The notes: generated from the sequence alone by a model not told the origin. A DNA stretch of 64,000 bases from Chitinophagales bacterium (GCA_017303335.1 JAFLBK010000002.1:310001-374000); one strand, 5' to 3'. Counted from the first letter of the stretch, positions 24,483 to 33,371 are shown. A program made the numbers and translations.

Positions 24483-26984
24483 TCAGAATCTTCCCACGAT
24501 CTTGAAATTCACCAGCCGGGGCGTTAACCGGTTGGGGATGCTGTACACGTTGTTGGCGAAATCCTTCACCAGCTGGAAGGAGATGGTGTTGCGGCGGTCG
24601 ATCAGGTTGAATACCTCGAAACTGGCCCAGATGTTCTGGAAATTGCGGAAAGGGCTGTGGCTCCTCCGTTTGCTTTTCTCGCTCAGCAACTGGGCGCTGA
24701 AGCCGGCATCCACCCGGATATAGGGTTCAATGATGAGCGCATTCCGGTATTTCACGCTGTTGGGAATATTATAGCTCATATTGCTGCCGTATAGCATGTT
24801 CAGGTGAAACTTGAAGTTCTTATTGGTAGGCAGGTAGTCTTCGAGGTACAAACCAACGGTAATAAGCCGGTCGGTGGGCCGGCGCACAAAGCCTACTTCA
24901 TTGCGGATACTATCCACCGGTACCTGGTCGGTACTCTGTGCGTTGATGACCTCGCCGGCTGCGTTGAGGTATTGGTAATAATGATCGCCGTCGAGGTTTT
25001 CTTTGGTTTGCATGATGCCGAGGCTCAGCCAGCTTTCCGCGTCCTTCACCAGCTCACCAAAGAGCCGGGCTTCAAAACCCACCGCGTATGCTTTGGCGTT
25101 GTTGTTACCGGCATAACGGATCTTCACGTTGTCGATATCATATACATCCACGCTGGTCATGGTCTTGTAATAGGCTTCGGTGGTAAGCCGGAAAGGGCGG
25201 CTGTCGAAGGCTTTGAAATTGAAATCGGCCCCGGCTACGAACTGGTAACTGCGTTGCGCTTTCACATCCGTGTTCAGGGTGCCGTCGTATCGCCGCAACT
25301 CCCGGTAAAAAGGCGGCTGCTGGTAAGCGCCGGCCGCCAGTTTGAATACCACATCCCGTTTCCAGTTGGGTTTGATGCTGAACTGGAGCCTTGGGCTCAG
25401 CAGGAATTCTTTATTGAGTGAATTGTAGTTGTACCGTACGCCTGCTTGCAGGCTGATGTCCTGCCTGCTGTTGCCCAGGCGGATATTATCCTGCAGGTAA
25501 CCGCTGTATTTCTGTATGGAGAGGTCGGCAATGGAGTTGAACGATTTAAACAGGGTAAGATTGGGCGGGTTGTATGGCAACGAGTAGCCCGCGCTGTCCT
25601 GGTACTCCCATTCTTTCAACTTATCGTTGATATTGGTTTGTTCGAAACTGTTGCCGAAAAGTATGTAGTGCCTGCCGGCAGTATAACTTCCTTTCAGCGA
25701 AGCATTGTAAACCGTAATGTCCAGTTCATTGCGGCCATAATTCTGGTAATAGCCGGCGCCCAGCGGGTTTACGATCTGGCCGTAGGTACTGCTGGTCTGG
25801 TCAAAATCGCGGTCGCCAAAAAGATAGGAGCCCGCAATGTCGAAGTTCTCGTTCTCTTTATTCTGGAAACGGCTGGCCATCCATTTCAGCTTTAGTTTTT
25901 TATTGGGTGTGTGCAGGATGCTGAAGCCGAGCAGGTTTGTTTTGTAACTGTCTTTTTCCTGGCCTTCGAAGATGATGTCGAGCCCCAGGTTCGCGGTGAA
26001 CAGGGGTGAGAATACCGATGTGGTCTTTTGCGCCGATTCCGGGAACAGGGTGAATTTGGTTATCGAGTACGTACCCAGGAATTCGAGCTGAACCTTTTCG
26101 CTGAGTTTATAGGCAAGTGATGCCTGTATATCGGATGAAGAAGGGATATAAGCGCCAAGTGTTTCCTGGCTCTTCAGTAAATTCTTGTTGCTGCGGTTCC
26201 GGATGCCCATCAGGTAACTCAGTCTTCCTTTCCTGGCAGCTCCTTCCAGGTGCAGGCCCTGTTCGAGCAGACTTACATAGGCTGAGCCGCCAAAGCTGGT
26301 GGCCTTTTTATATTGGATATCGAGCACGCTGCTCATCTTATCGCCGTATTTGGCCTGGAAGCCGCCGGTATAGAAATTTACATTCCGGGCCAGTTCGGGA
26401 TTGATGAAACTCAGTCCTTCCTGCTGGCCGCTGCGCACGAGGTAAGGGCGGAAAATCTCAAAGTCGTTGATGTAGATCAGGTTTTCGTCGTAATTACCGC
26501 CCCGCACACTGTACTGCGACGTGAGTTCGTTGTTACTGCCTACCAGTGTTTTGATCATGGCTTCGATGCCGCCGGTGGTACTGGGTAAGGTGAGCGCATT
26601 CTTCGGGTTTATTTTGGTGAGGCCGGCCTCGGTTCGTTCTTTGTTTTCGCTCACCACGATGGTTGTGAGTGTTTTTCCACCCCGTTCCATCACGATGCTG
26701 ATCTTCTCTTCCTCGTCGTCGCTCAGGTAAAAATTCTTCTGTACATCGGCGAAGCCTGTATGGGAAAAAACGAGTGCGAATGCCTTGCCGGCGGGAACCT
26801 TGATGCGGAACCGGCCGCTGTCGTTGCTGCTGAGCCCGGTTGTTTTACCAAGAATGATCACCGATACGCCGGTGAGCGGCTTTTCGTTCTCATCGATGAT
26901 CCGGCCGCTGACCCAGGCCGATTTTTTTTGCGCAAGGGATGAAAAAACAAGCAGCAGTGAAAGAAGGGTAAACAGGGGTCTCAT
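24483..26984 (-). CDS. TonB-dependent receptor with carboxypeptidase-like N-terminal domain
   Basis: This outer-membrane beta-barrel of 833 residues has a signal peptide ending in SLAQ, then a carboxypeptidase-regulatory-like domain (about 24-100, VSGRIIDENEKPLTGVSVIILGKTTGLSS). A plug domain with GGIEAMIKTLVG and YSVRGGNYDENLIYINDFEI follows (about 140-240), then a long barrel. The plug and size suit siderophore or small-molecule receptors rather than SusC. No SusD partner or uptake operon sits next to it, so the substrate is open. Confidence 0.9.
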   Translation of the reverse strand: MRPLFTLLSLLLVFSSLAQKKSAWVSGRIIDENEKPLTGVSVIILGKTTGLSSNDSGRFRIKVPAGKAFALVFSHTGFADVQKNFYLSDDEEEKISIVMERGGKTLTTIVVSENKERTEAGLTKINPKNALTLPSTTGGIEAMIKTLVGSNNELTSQYSVRGGNYDENLIYINDFEIFRPYLVRSGQQEGLSFINPELARNVNFYTGGFQAKYGDKMSSVLDIQYKKATSFGGSAYVSLLEQGLHLEGAARKGRLSYLMGIRNRSNKNLLKSQETLGAYIPSSSDIQASLAYKLSEKVQLEFLGTYSITKFTLFPESAQKTTSVFSPLFTANLGLDIIFEGQEKDSYKTNLLGFSILHTPNKKLKLKWMASRFQNKENENFDIAGSYLFGDRDFDQTSSTYGQIVNPLGAGYYQNYGRNELDITVYNASLKGSYTAGRHYILFGNSFEQTNINDKLKEWEYQDSAGYSLPYNPPNLTLFKSFNSIADLSIQKYSGYLQDNIRLGNSRQDISLQAGVRYNYNSLNKEFLLSPRLQFSIKPNWKRDVVFKLAAGAYQQPPFYRELRRYDGTLNTDVKAQRSYQFVAGADFNFKAFDSRPFRLTTEAYYKTMTSVDVYDIDNVKIRYAGNNNAKAYAVGFEARLFGELVKDAESWLSLGIMQTKENLDGDHYYQYLNAAGEVINAQSTDQVPVDSIRNEVGFVRRPTDRLITVGLYLEDYLPTNKNFKFHLNMLYGSNMSYNIPNSVKYRNALIIEPYIRVDAGFSAQLLSEKSKRRSHSPFRNFQNIWASFEVFNLIDRRNTISFQLVKDFANNVYSIPNRLTPRLVNFKIVGRF

Positions 26985-27094
26985 GTTATGAAGGTAACTA
27001 TTTTTGGCCGCACACCCAAGGTAGCAGGGCGCTGCCGGCGCATGGAAATTTTGCGCTGATCAACGGGGAATATGTATTTTACAGGATCAAGAAA

Positions 27095-28003
27095 ATGAGT
27101 GTACGTACCTATATATGGTTGTTGTGTAGCTGGGCGGCAGTTGCTTCCTGTGGCGATACACCCGCGGGAAAAAAAGAAGAAGAACCGGCGGACAAGAAGG
27201 AACGCCCGGGGGCACGCATCGTTACCGAACAACGCAGCAATAAGCTGCTTTACCTGGATACCGCGAAGGATATGTTCAATGTGCTTTGCCAGGGCTGGGT
27301 GAACGAGGATGATGAGTGGGCCCTGCGGAGCATGAACGAGAATTCGGATCTCGAGATAGCTCACCGGAGTTTTTATCTTTCGCCCGGTGGCACTTTTGTC
27401 AAAAATCCACGCAACGCAATTGATGTTGGCACCTGGGTGTATGACGACGAAAAGAAGACCATCACATTTACCTATACCATCGACAGGGGCAGGGATGTAT
27501 ATAAGATCGCGGCGCTGGCGCCGGATGAACTGCGCCTGTTGAATGCGGGGATCAATACCAGCACCATACTCAAATTCATTTCCCAGAGAAAGCGGCTTCG
27601 CAATTACGAGGATGATCCTTTTTACATTGACAACAATCGCTGGCGGCTGCCGCCGGATGGTATGGAAACCGATGAGGGGATACGCCTGCGGCTGAAAGCG
27701 AATATCCGGTTCTTCATACTGTATTACCGGGCGTCGATCGAACGGAAAGATTCCGAGGTTTCCTTCTGGGGTCTGCCTTCCCCGTTTAAATGGTATGGCG
27801 GGGGTATTTACCTGAAAAAAGAAAAAGAACTTCCGGGTAACTGGATAAAATGTTTCTACAACAAGGACCAGGCTATGAAAGCCTATAAACTTGCCGAACG
27901 GCTACTGGAAGAAAAATATGAATGGCCTAAGAAGGAAAAGAACTGGCTGAAATTAAACCTGGCGGTACTGGAGCAGATGTATGCCCGGATCGACCGGTTG
28001 TAA
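27095..28003 (+). CDS. Hypothetical lipoprotein
   Basis: I do not recognise this 302-residue protein. The N-terminus is a lipoprotein signal with lipobox AVASC (Cys19), followed by a Lys/Glu-rich linker. The middle (about 45-155) reads as a beta-rich region with DDEKKTITFTYTIDRGRDVYKIAAL. The C-half is helical and charged with many Trp and Lys residues, ending KNWLKLNLAVLEQMYARIDRL. A hairpin-like palindrome CCGGTTGTAACCGG covers the stop. It converges with rpe. Confidence 0.75.
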   Translation: MSVRTYIWLLCSWAAVASCGDTPAGKKEEEPADKKERPGARIVTEQRSNKLLYLDTAKDMFNVLCQGWVNEDDEWALRSMNENSDLEIAHRSFYLSPGGTFVKNPRNAIDVGTWVYDDEKKTITFTYTIDRGRDVYKIAALAPDELRLLNAGINTSTILKFISQRKRLRNYEDDPFYIDNNRWRLPPDGMETDEGIRLRLKANIRFFILYYRASIERKDSEVSFWGLPSPFKWYGGGIYLKKEKELPGNWIKCFYNKDQAMKAYKLAERLLEEKYEWPKKEKNWLKLNLAVLEQMYARIDRL

Positions 28004-28015
28004 CCGGCTTTATTC

Positions 28016-28663
28016 CTACAAACACTTTAATGCGGCGATGGTAGCTTTCGGATCGGCGGATTTAAAAACTGTATTACCCGCAACCAGTACATCGGCGCCA
28101 GCATCCAGTATTGTTTTAGCATTCTCCAGCGTAACGCCGCCGTCGATCTCGATCTTGACAGGCAGGGAACGTTCATCGATCATTTTACGGAGTTGCCTGA
28201 TTTTATCGAGCGTGTGCGGAATGAATGATTGTCCGCCGAAACCGGGGTTTACGCTCATCATGCATACCAGGTCGATATCTGCCAGTACATCGGCCAGGTT
28301 ACCAACGGGTGTATGCGGGTTGATGGCTACGCCGGCCTGCATACCCAGGCTCCTGATCTGTTGAATATTGCGGTGCAGGTGCGGACAAGCCTCCAGGTGT
28401 ACCGACAATATATCGGCGCCGGCTTTTTTGAATGCCTCCGCGTATTTTCCCGGCTCTTCGATCATCAGGTGCACATCGCAGGTTTTGCCCGTCGCTTTGC
28501 GGAAAAATTCAACAACCATCGGTCCGAAACTGATATTGGGCACAAAGCGCCCGTCCATAACATCAAGATGATACCAATCGGCCTCGCTTTCGTTGAGCAT
28601 GTTGCATTCGGATTGCAGTTTCAGGAAATCGGCGGATAAGAGCGAAGGGGCGATGATGGCCAT
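28016..28663 (-). CDS. rpe: Ribulose-phosphate 3-epimerase
   Basis: Rpe interconverts ribulose 5-phosphate and xylulose 5-phosphate in the pentose phosphate pathway. The TIM barrel of 215 residues has all the usual signs: APSLLSADF at the start, YHLDVMDGRFVPNISFGP with metal-binding His and Asp, VHLMIEEP, LEACPH, MSVNPGFGGQSF, EIDGGVT and DVLVAGNTVFK. Length is normal. It has its own canonical promoter 63-94 bases upstream. Confidence 0.96.
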   Translation of the reverse strand: MAIIAPSLLSADFLKLQSECNMLNESEADWYHLDVMDGRFVPNISFGPMVVEFFRKATGKTCDVHLMIEEPGKYAEAFKKAGADILSVHLEACPHLHRNIQQIRSLGMQAGVAINPHTPVGNLADVLADIDLVCMMSVNPGFGGQSFIPHTLDKIRQLRKMIDERSLPVKIEIDGGVTLENAKTILDAGADVLVAGNTVFKSADPKATIAALKCL

Positions 28664-28725
28664 GGGGAGTTAATAATTAAAAATTAATAATTAATATTCC
28701 AGATTGGTAGGACAAAATTCCGTTG

Positions 28726-28757
28726 CAAAGGTAATTATTGCAGGCAAGCGGAACAAA
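28726..28757 (-). promoter_or_regulatory. Canonical promoter of rpe
   Basis: On the minus strand TTTG (28757-28754) and TACCTTTG (28733-28726) are separated by 20 bases, a close match to the Bacteroidota TTTG / TAnnTTTG consensus. An AT-rich near-palindrome (TAATAATTAAAAATTAATAA) lies between it and the start codon. Confidence 0.7.
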
Positions 28758-28787
28758 CGTTTTCGATGTGGCAGGTAGTAGTTCATG

Positions 28788-28918
28788 GTTCATGGATGAT
28801 GGTTCATAGTTCATAGAAAGTACAAACCCATATCGACATCCCATCCCTCAACAATCTTCAACCCTTCAACAATCTTCAACCCCTCAACAACATTCAACCC
28901 TAAACGATCTTCAACCCT
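28788..28918. repeat. Composite intergenic repeat, copy 2
   Basis: The order is GTTCATGGTTCATG / GGTTCATAGTTCATAG, then AAAGTACAAACCC, then a run of CTTCAACCC and CAACAATCTTCAAC units. These are the same blocks as at 19577-19642 in inverse orientation. It fills most of the 250-base gap between rpe and the TPR lipoprotein gene. Confidence 0.7.
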
Positions 28919-29735
28919 AATTCGCACCTAATCTTTTCAACGCTTCCTGTGCTTCGGTATAATCGGGCGAATAGGCAAGGGCGGTGCGGTATTGTTCAAT
29001 GGCATCGCCGGGGCGGTTGAGTTTTTCGTAACAGCGCCCCAGCCAGTAATATCCTTCGTCGTATGTATTCTGAATGGTAATTGCTTTTTCCAATACCTGG
29101 CTGGCTTCCGCAAATTTTGCCTGGTCGTAATACGCAACGGCTTTTTCCAGGTAAGCGGGCATGAAGGTATAATCCATCGCCATGCATTGATCGAAATACG
29201 GGATGGCTTTGGTTTTATCTCCCGAATAACTGTGATACAACCCGGTGAGGAATATTCCTTCCTTGGCTGTTTGTCCGCCATTAGCCTTGATGAGCACATC
29301 CGAAACGGTAAGCGCTTTCGGATTTCTTGTTTGCGCATACAAACTGCCGAGCGACATCAGGTAGCCGGGATAGGGCGATATGCGGGCGGCCCGTTCAAAA
29401 GCCTCAATGGCATGGCTGGTGTCGTTCTTGGCAAGGTAGAGTCTTGCCTTGGTATCCAGCAGGTCGGCATTCAGGCTATCGCGGTCGATGGCTTTGTTGG
29501 TTTCGGCCAGGGCCATGTCGATATTGTTCAGCGATTCGAGGTAGAAAATAAGGCTGTCACGCAGCGGTATCGAATCGGGAAAACGATCGATGGAAGCCCG
29601 GAGTTCTTTTTCTTTCAGTGAGATGGTGGAACTGCCGGTGTTCCTGGTTTCCGTTTCTGTTCCGGTATTGTTGCAGGCTATGAGGCTTGTCAGTATCAGC
29701 GTCGTAACCAGGGCAGGGCGTATGATGGATGTCAT
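28917..29735 (-). CDS. Tetratricopeptide-repeat lipoprotein
   Basis: This exported protein of 272 residues has a lipoprotein signal ending in LIAC (Cys21). Its body is helical TPR repeats, clearest at NADLLDTKARLYLAKNDTSHA, and at DEGYYWLGRCYEKLNRPGDAIEQYRTALAYSPDYTEA near the C-terminus. TPR repeats usually mediate protein contacts. No enzyme motif is seen. The start at 29735 is chosen to begin the signal peptide. A longer ATG at 29786 adds an unrelated leader. A TAACTTTG box lies only six bases upstream, so the mRNA may be nearly leaderless. Confidence 0.85.
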   Translation of the reverse strand: MTSIIRPALVTTLILTSLIACNNTGTETETRNTGSSTISLKEKELRASIDRFPDSIPLRDSLIFYLESLNNIDMALAETNKAIDRDSLNADLLDTKARLYLAKNDTSHAIEAFERAARISPYPGYLMSLGSLYAQTRNPKALTVSDVLIKANGGQTAKEGIFLTGLYHSYSGDKTKAIPYFDQCMAMDYTFMPAYLEKAVAYYDQAKFAEASQVLEKAITIQNTYDEGYYWLGRCYEKLNRPGDAIEQYRTALAYSPDYTEAQEALKRLGAN

Positions 29736-29740
29736 GCCCG

Positions 29741-29748
29741 CAAAGTTA
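29741..29748 (-). promoter_or_regulatory. -7 box (TAACTTTG) of the TPR lipoprotein gene
   Basis: On the minus strand TAACTTTG fits TAnnTTTG. It ends six bases before the ATG at 29735, implying a very short or absent 5' leader. Confidence 0.4.
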
Positions 29749-29805
29749 CACGCATGATTCATATCAGCCTGACAATTTCCTGACAATTGACCGAAACCGG
29801 GAACT

Positions 29806-29813
29806 TATCTTTG
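29806..29813 (+). promoter_or_regulatory. -7 box (TATCTTTG) of the beta-propeller gene
   Basis: TATCTTTG is an exact TAnnTTTG match 18 bases before the ATG at 29832. A TTG at 29787-29789 is 16 bases upstream. It diverges from the TPR gene promoter. Confidence 0.55.
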
Positions 29814-29831
29814 GCCCTTTAAAATTTATCC

Positions 29832-30938
29832 ATGAAACGAATTCTCTTTTTTGCGGTTGCCGCCACCGGATTGATCATCGCGACAAGTTCGTTCCGTGCT
29901 GAGGTAAGCGCTGCGAAACAAATTTCAACCCTTACGGATACGGTGCATTTTGCCGGCGAAAAACATTTTGCCAACGTACAGCAACTGACATTTGGTGGCG
30001 ATAACGCCGAAGCGTATTTCAGTTACGACGGGCAATGGATCATCTTCCAGCGCACCAACCCGAAGGAAGGAATACTCTGTGATGAAATGTTCATTGGTAA
30101 AGTGCCGAAACCCGGGGAGAAGTTCGAATACAAACGCATCAGCACGGGAAAGGGAAGAAGTACCTGCGGGGCGTTTACAAAAGATGGTAAACACGTGATC
30201 TACGCCAGCACCCACCTGGGGGCTGATACCTGCCCGCCGGTGCCGGATCGCAAAAAATACGGTAATAAATACATCTGGCCCCTGTACGACAGCTACGATA
30301 TCTTCATGGCCGACCTGAACGGCAAGATCGTTAAGCAACTGACCAATAGTAAAGGGTACGACGCCGAAGCCACCTTATCGCCCGATGGCAGGAAGATGAT
30401 CTACACCAGTGATAAGGACGGGGACATTGAACTGTATATCATGGACCTGAAGACGGGTAAGGAGAAACGCATCACCAATACGCTTGGATACGATGGAGGC
30501 GCCTGGTTCAGTCCCGATGGTAAAAAGATCATCTGGCGTGCAAGCCGGCCGAAAACCGAAGCGGAGATCAGGGAATATAAAGAGCTGCTTGCCGAGAATA
30601 TGGTAGCACCTACCAATATGGAAGTGTACATTGCCAATGCCGACGGCAGTAATGTTCGCCAGGTGACATCCTTGGGCAATGCCAACTGGGCCCCGGCCTA
30701 TATGCCCGACAGCAAGCGCATCATCTTTGCCAGCAACCACCAGAGCAAACGCGGATTCCCCTTTAACCTGTTTACCGTGAATGAAGACGGATCGGGGCTG
30801 GAGAAAATATCAGCCGAAAAATCTTTTGACGCATTCCCGATGTTCAGTCCGGATGGTAAAAAGATCATCTTCTGCAGCAACCGCAACAACGGGGGAACCC
30901 GTGATACCAATATTTTTATCGCGGATTGGGTGGAGTAG
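29832..30938 (+). CDS. Exported TolB-like beta-propeller (PD40) protein
   Basis: This 368-residue protein has a signal peptide (MKRILFFAVAATGLIIATSSF) and at least five PD40/TolB-type blades. Each blade has a pattern like LSPDGRKMIYTSDKDGDIELYIMDL, FSPDGKKIIWRASR or FSPDGKKIIFCSNR. Such propellers bind proteins or peptides in the periplasm. No catalytic domain is fused here. Four or more Cys residues are in the N-half (ILCDEMF, STCGAF, DTCPPVP). The partner is unknown. Confidence 0.88.
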   Translation: MKRILFFAVAATGLIIATSSFRAEVSAAKQISTLTDTVHFAGEKHFANVQQLTFGGDNAEAYFSYDGQWIIFQRTNPKEGILCDEMFIGKVPKPGEKFEYKRISTGKGRSTCGAFTKDGKHVIYASTHLGADTCPPVPDRKKYGNKYIWPLYDSYDIFMADLNGKIVKQLTNSKGYDAEATLSPDGRKMIYTSDKDGDIELYIMDLKTGKEKRITNTLGYDGGAWFSPDGKKIIWRASRPKTEAEIREYKELLAENMVAPTNMEVYIANADGSNVRQVTSLGNANWAPAYMPDSKRIIFASNHQSKRGFPFNLFTVNEDGSGLEKISAEKSFDAFPMFSPDGKKIIFCSNRNNGGTRDTNIFIADWVE

Positions 30939-30952
30939 ATAAGAAAGTTACC

Positions 30953-31013
30953 GTTGAAGTTTGGTTGAAAATAGTTGAAGGATAGTTGAAAATAGTTGAA
31001 AATAGTTGAAGGG
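30953..31013. repeat. AATAGTTGAA decamer repeats
   Basis: Direct repeats of about ten bases, AATAGTTGAA with variants GGTTGAAA and GATAGTTGAA, follow the beta-propeller gene. They share the GTTGAA word with repeats at 21171, 21261 and 28850. Degenerate AACCCGTAACCCAAAACC-type words continue at 31060-31107. No gene is supported in this stretch. Confidence 0.7.
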
Positions 31014-31108
31014 TTTAGACGTTTAGGGGCATATACTCAAAACGATATATTATATCCTCCAACCCGTAACCCAAAACCAGCAACTCGCAACCCTAAACCT
31101 GCATCCCG

Positions 31109-31519
31109 CTACTTGTCCTTCCTGGAAAAGATCTTGCTCACGATCTTCTATTCACCGTTTATCTTGAGCATGTTCATGTAATCGTAGAGGATCACCTTTT
31201 CGGTTTCTATTTTGATCTTCCCGTTGGCCGCGTTGCCTTCGATGCTCACCGATACAATCTCGATCTTACGTTCCATTTTGCTGGTATTCGCCTTGGCGCG
31301 TGCTATGAATTCTGCGATGGGCACATCCTTGAATTCGCCGGTTTTGGCGTCGATGTATTTCATATTGGCCGAGGGATGAAAGGCTTTTTCCATGCGGTTG
31401 CCGTCGCCGCTCATGTATTCTTCGAGGCAGGCCCGTACCAATTTCTCCTCATCGCCCGCCTGGGCATAACCGCCAATGCCGGCAAGAATAAAGAGTAGAG
31501 AGAAGATTAATTGTTTCAT
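31109..31519 (-). pseudogene. NTF2-like (lumazine-binding type) secreted protein with premature stop
   Basis: The frame starts at 31519 with a signal peptide ending in GYAQ and matches the NTF2-like fold seen in its paralogue at 32703. It stops at TAG (31148-31150) after LKINGE. Reading through this codon gives 13 more in-frame residues, KIVSKIFSRKDK, then another stop at 31109. The paralogue has GWYIVDKVSTRTDKK at the same place, so TAG sits where a conserved Trp (TGG) is expected. One G-to-A change would explain it. The protein would lose its last beta strand. It may be a recent pseudogene, a still-functional short form, or a sequencing error. Confidence 0.7.
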
Positions 31520-31603
31520 GACTGTAGATTTAGGTTATTCAAAAAAATGATTCCGTCAGTTCGAAGGGTACATTCAAGACAAGGGCATTAGAGCGTACAT
31601 GAT

Positions 31604-32698
31604 TTATTGCAGCGCCCTGATGTAGGCTTTCATCTCTTCCCCGGTGCCGATCGTGATGCGGGCCCACCTGCCTTCTTCTTCCACCATCCGGCCTCCCAGG
31701 ATATGGTTGGCCGCAAGGCGGGCATGATAATCCTGCGGGTAATCGTTTACCGACAGGTACAAAAAGTTGGCATGCGACGGAATAGTCCGGATATTCAGTT
31801 TCTCCAGCTCTTTCCGCGTATATTCCCGTGCACCGGCATTCCATTTTTTGGAGTCGCTTACAAAAGCAGTATCATCCAGTGAAGCCAGTGCTCCGGCCAG
31901 GGAAACCCTGCTGGCGCCCGCATTTTCCCAGGGTTGAAATTGGCCCAGTTGCCTGATCGTTTCCGGGTGTGCCAACGCATAGCCAATCCTCGCCCCGGCC
32001 ATGCCGTATATTTTCGAGAATGTTTTTGCCACAATGATGTTCTTATTGGAAGCCACCATGCTTGCCAGCGAAGGTTCATCACAGTATTCGATGTAGGCTT
32101 CATCCAGCAATACCATTGTTTGTTGCGAAACGGTTGTAATGAATTCTTTCAGGGCCATTGTTTCGGTTATGGTTCCTGTCGGGTTGTTGGGATTGCATAC
32201 ATAGACCAGGCGGGTGTCGCTGTTGATGGCCGCCAGCATGGCCGGAAGATCGTGCCCTTTGCCGGCGGTCAGCGGCACTTTGGTGATATTCAGTCCACCC
32301 CGCTGGGCAGCCGTCCACCAAATACCAAAGGTTGGATTGGCTGATACGGCATTTCCTTGCCGGCTGGCAGCAAGCTGGGCTACCAGCCCGAGTATTTCCG
32401 AAGACCCTGCGCCGAGCAGTACGTGTTCCTTATCCAGTTGATGTTCCTTCCCGATCCTTTCCCGCACCTGCCCGGTCAGGTCGGAGAACGGGTAGCGGTT
32501 GCTTAACGTTACCATATCTGTCATCGCTTTACGGGCGAATGGGGAGGGGCCATACGGATTTTCGTTGGCACTGAGCCGGATATTGGGCCCGGGTGGCATC
32601 ATCTTAGGTGCATGACCAAAACTTTCAGCCGCGAAACCGATTCCGGCGATGGCCAGGGAGGCTTGTTTGATCCAGTGACGGCGGTTGGTTGTTTGCAT
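31604..32698 (-). CDS. PLP-dependent aminotransferase (HisC-like) with Tat-type signal
   Basis: This fold-type I aminotransferase of 364 residues resembles histidinol-phosphate aminotransferase. It has RLSANENPYGPS, GAGSSEILGL, the PLP-contact CNPNNPTGT, VLLDEAYIEY, and the Schiff-base Lys in AKTFSKIYGMAGARIGY. The N-terminus is unusual. MQTTNRRHWIKQASLAIAGIGFAAESF has a twin-Arg motif, a hydrophobic core and AES/GHA cleavage-like sites, so the enzyme is probably exported folded with its cofactor. It begins 4 bases after the stop of the NTF2-like gene at 32703, and no other his genes are present. Confidence 0.88.
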   Translation of the reverse strand: MQTTNRRHWIKQASLAIAGIGFAAESFGHAPKMMPPGPNIRLSANENPYGPSPFARKAMTDMVTLSNRYPFSDLTGQVRERIGKEHQLDKEHVLLGAGSSEILGLVAQLAASRQGNAVSANPTFGIWWTAAQRGGLNITKVPLTAGKGHDLPAMLAAINSDTRLVYVCNPNNPTGTITETMALKEFITTVSQQTMVLLDEAYIEYCDEPSLASMVASNKNIIVAKTFSKIYGMAGARIGYALAHPETIRQLGQFQPWENAGASRVSLAGALASLDDTAFVSDSKKWNAGAREYTRKELEKLNIRTIPSHANFLYLSVNDYPQDYHARLAANHILGGRMVEEEGRWARITIGTGEEMKAYIRALQ

Positions 32699-32702
32699 GT
32701 TG

Positions 32703-33125
32703 TTATTTTTTATCGGTTCGGGTTGATACTTTATCCACGATATACCACCCTTCGTTGGTTTTGATCAGGTTGAAATAATCGATGAACAGGGCCGACGGGG
32801 TTTCGATCTTTGCCTTGGCCTGTGCGATATTGCCCGTTATGTCGAGGAAGAGAATGCTTGTTTGTACCTCGTTGTCGCGGGCATGCGGGGCCTTGAAACG
32901 GCTGAGGTATTCGTGGCGCGGCACAACGCCGAAATTACCATCCCGGAAATATTTGAGCTGGCAGGAGGAATGCATGGCTTTGCCGATCTTGCCGGTATCG
33001 CTGCTTGCCCAGCCATCGAAATAGAGTTCGATTACGGCAGTAATTGATTCCTTGTCGGGTTGTGCCTTACCCTGGTATCCGAGAAGCAGCAGTGGCAGGC
33101 AGATGAAGATCATTTTTTTGCGCAT
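32703..33125 (-). CDS. NTF2-like (lumazine-binding type) secreted protein
   Basis: This 140-residue protein has a signal peptide (MRKKMIFICLPLLLLGYQGKAQ) followed by an NTF2-like alpha+beta fold: helix ESITAVIELYFDGWASSD, then DFSR-like strands ending FIDYFNLIKTNEGWYIVDKVSTRTDKK. The family binds small hydrophobic ligands or has no known role. It is the first gene of a three-gene set with the exported aminotransferase and a second, broken family member. Confidence 0.8.
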   Translation of the reverse strand: MRKKMIFICLPLLLLGYQGKAQPDKESITAVIELYFDGWASSDTGKIGKAMHSSCQLKYFRDGNFGVVPRHEYLSRFKAPHARDNEVQTSILFLDITGNIAQAKAKIETPSALFIDYFNLIKTNEGWYIVDKVSTRTDKK

Positions 33126-33371
33126 AATTGAATTTTGATCTGAAATTACGGGATGGCAGAAACCGGCTTTTGGGTATTAGATGAATGGTCATTTATTTTC
33201 GACGGATTGGCCGCGGCATTCTTTATTCCTTTGCACGTTATTCAACGGGCTGGCCCCCGGGCGGGGAATACAGGAGTGATGAGATCGGCAGAAGCCACTC
33301 TTTCGTCGAACCAAACGGGCAATCGGTCGAAGATGCGGCAGGTTTTGATAATTTATCAGCATCTTGCATGT

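Noticed and set aside
30996..31181. A 61-codon frame with Asn-Pro-Lys-Pro-Ala-type repeats
   Set aside because: It is a translation of the degenerate AACCCGTAACCC-type intergenic repeat and overlaps the broken NTF2-like gene.
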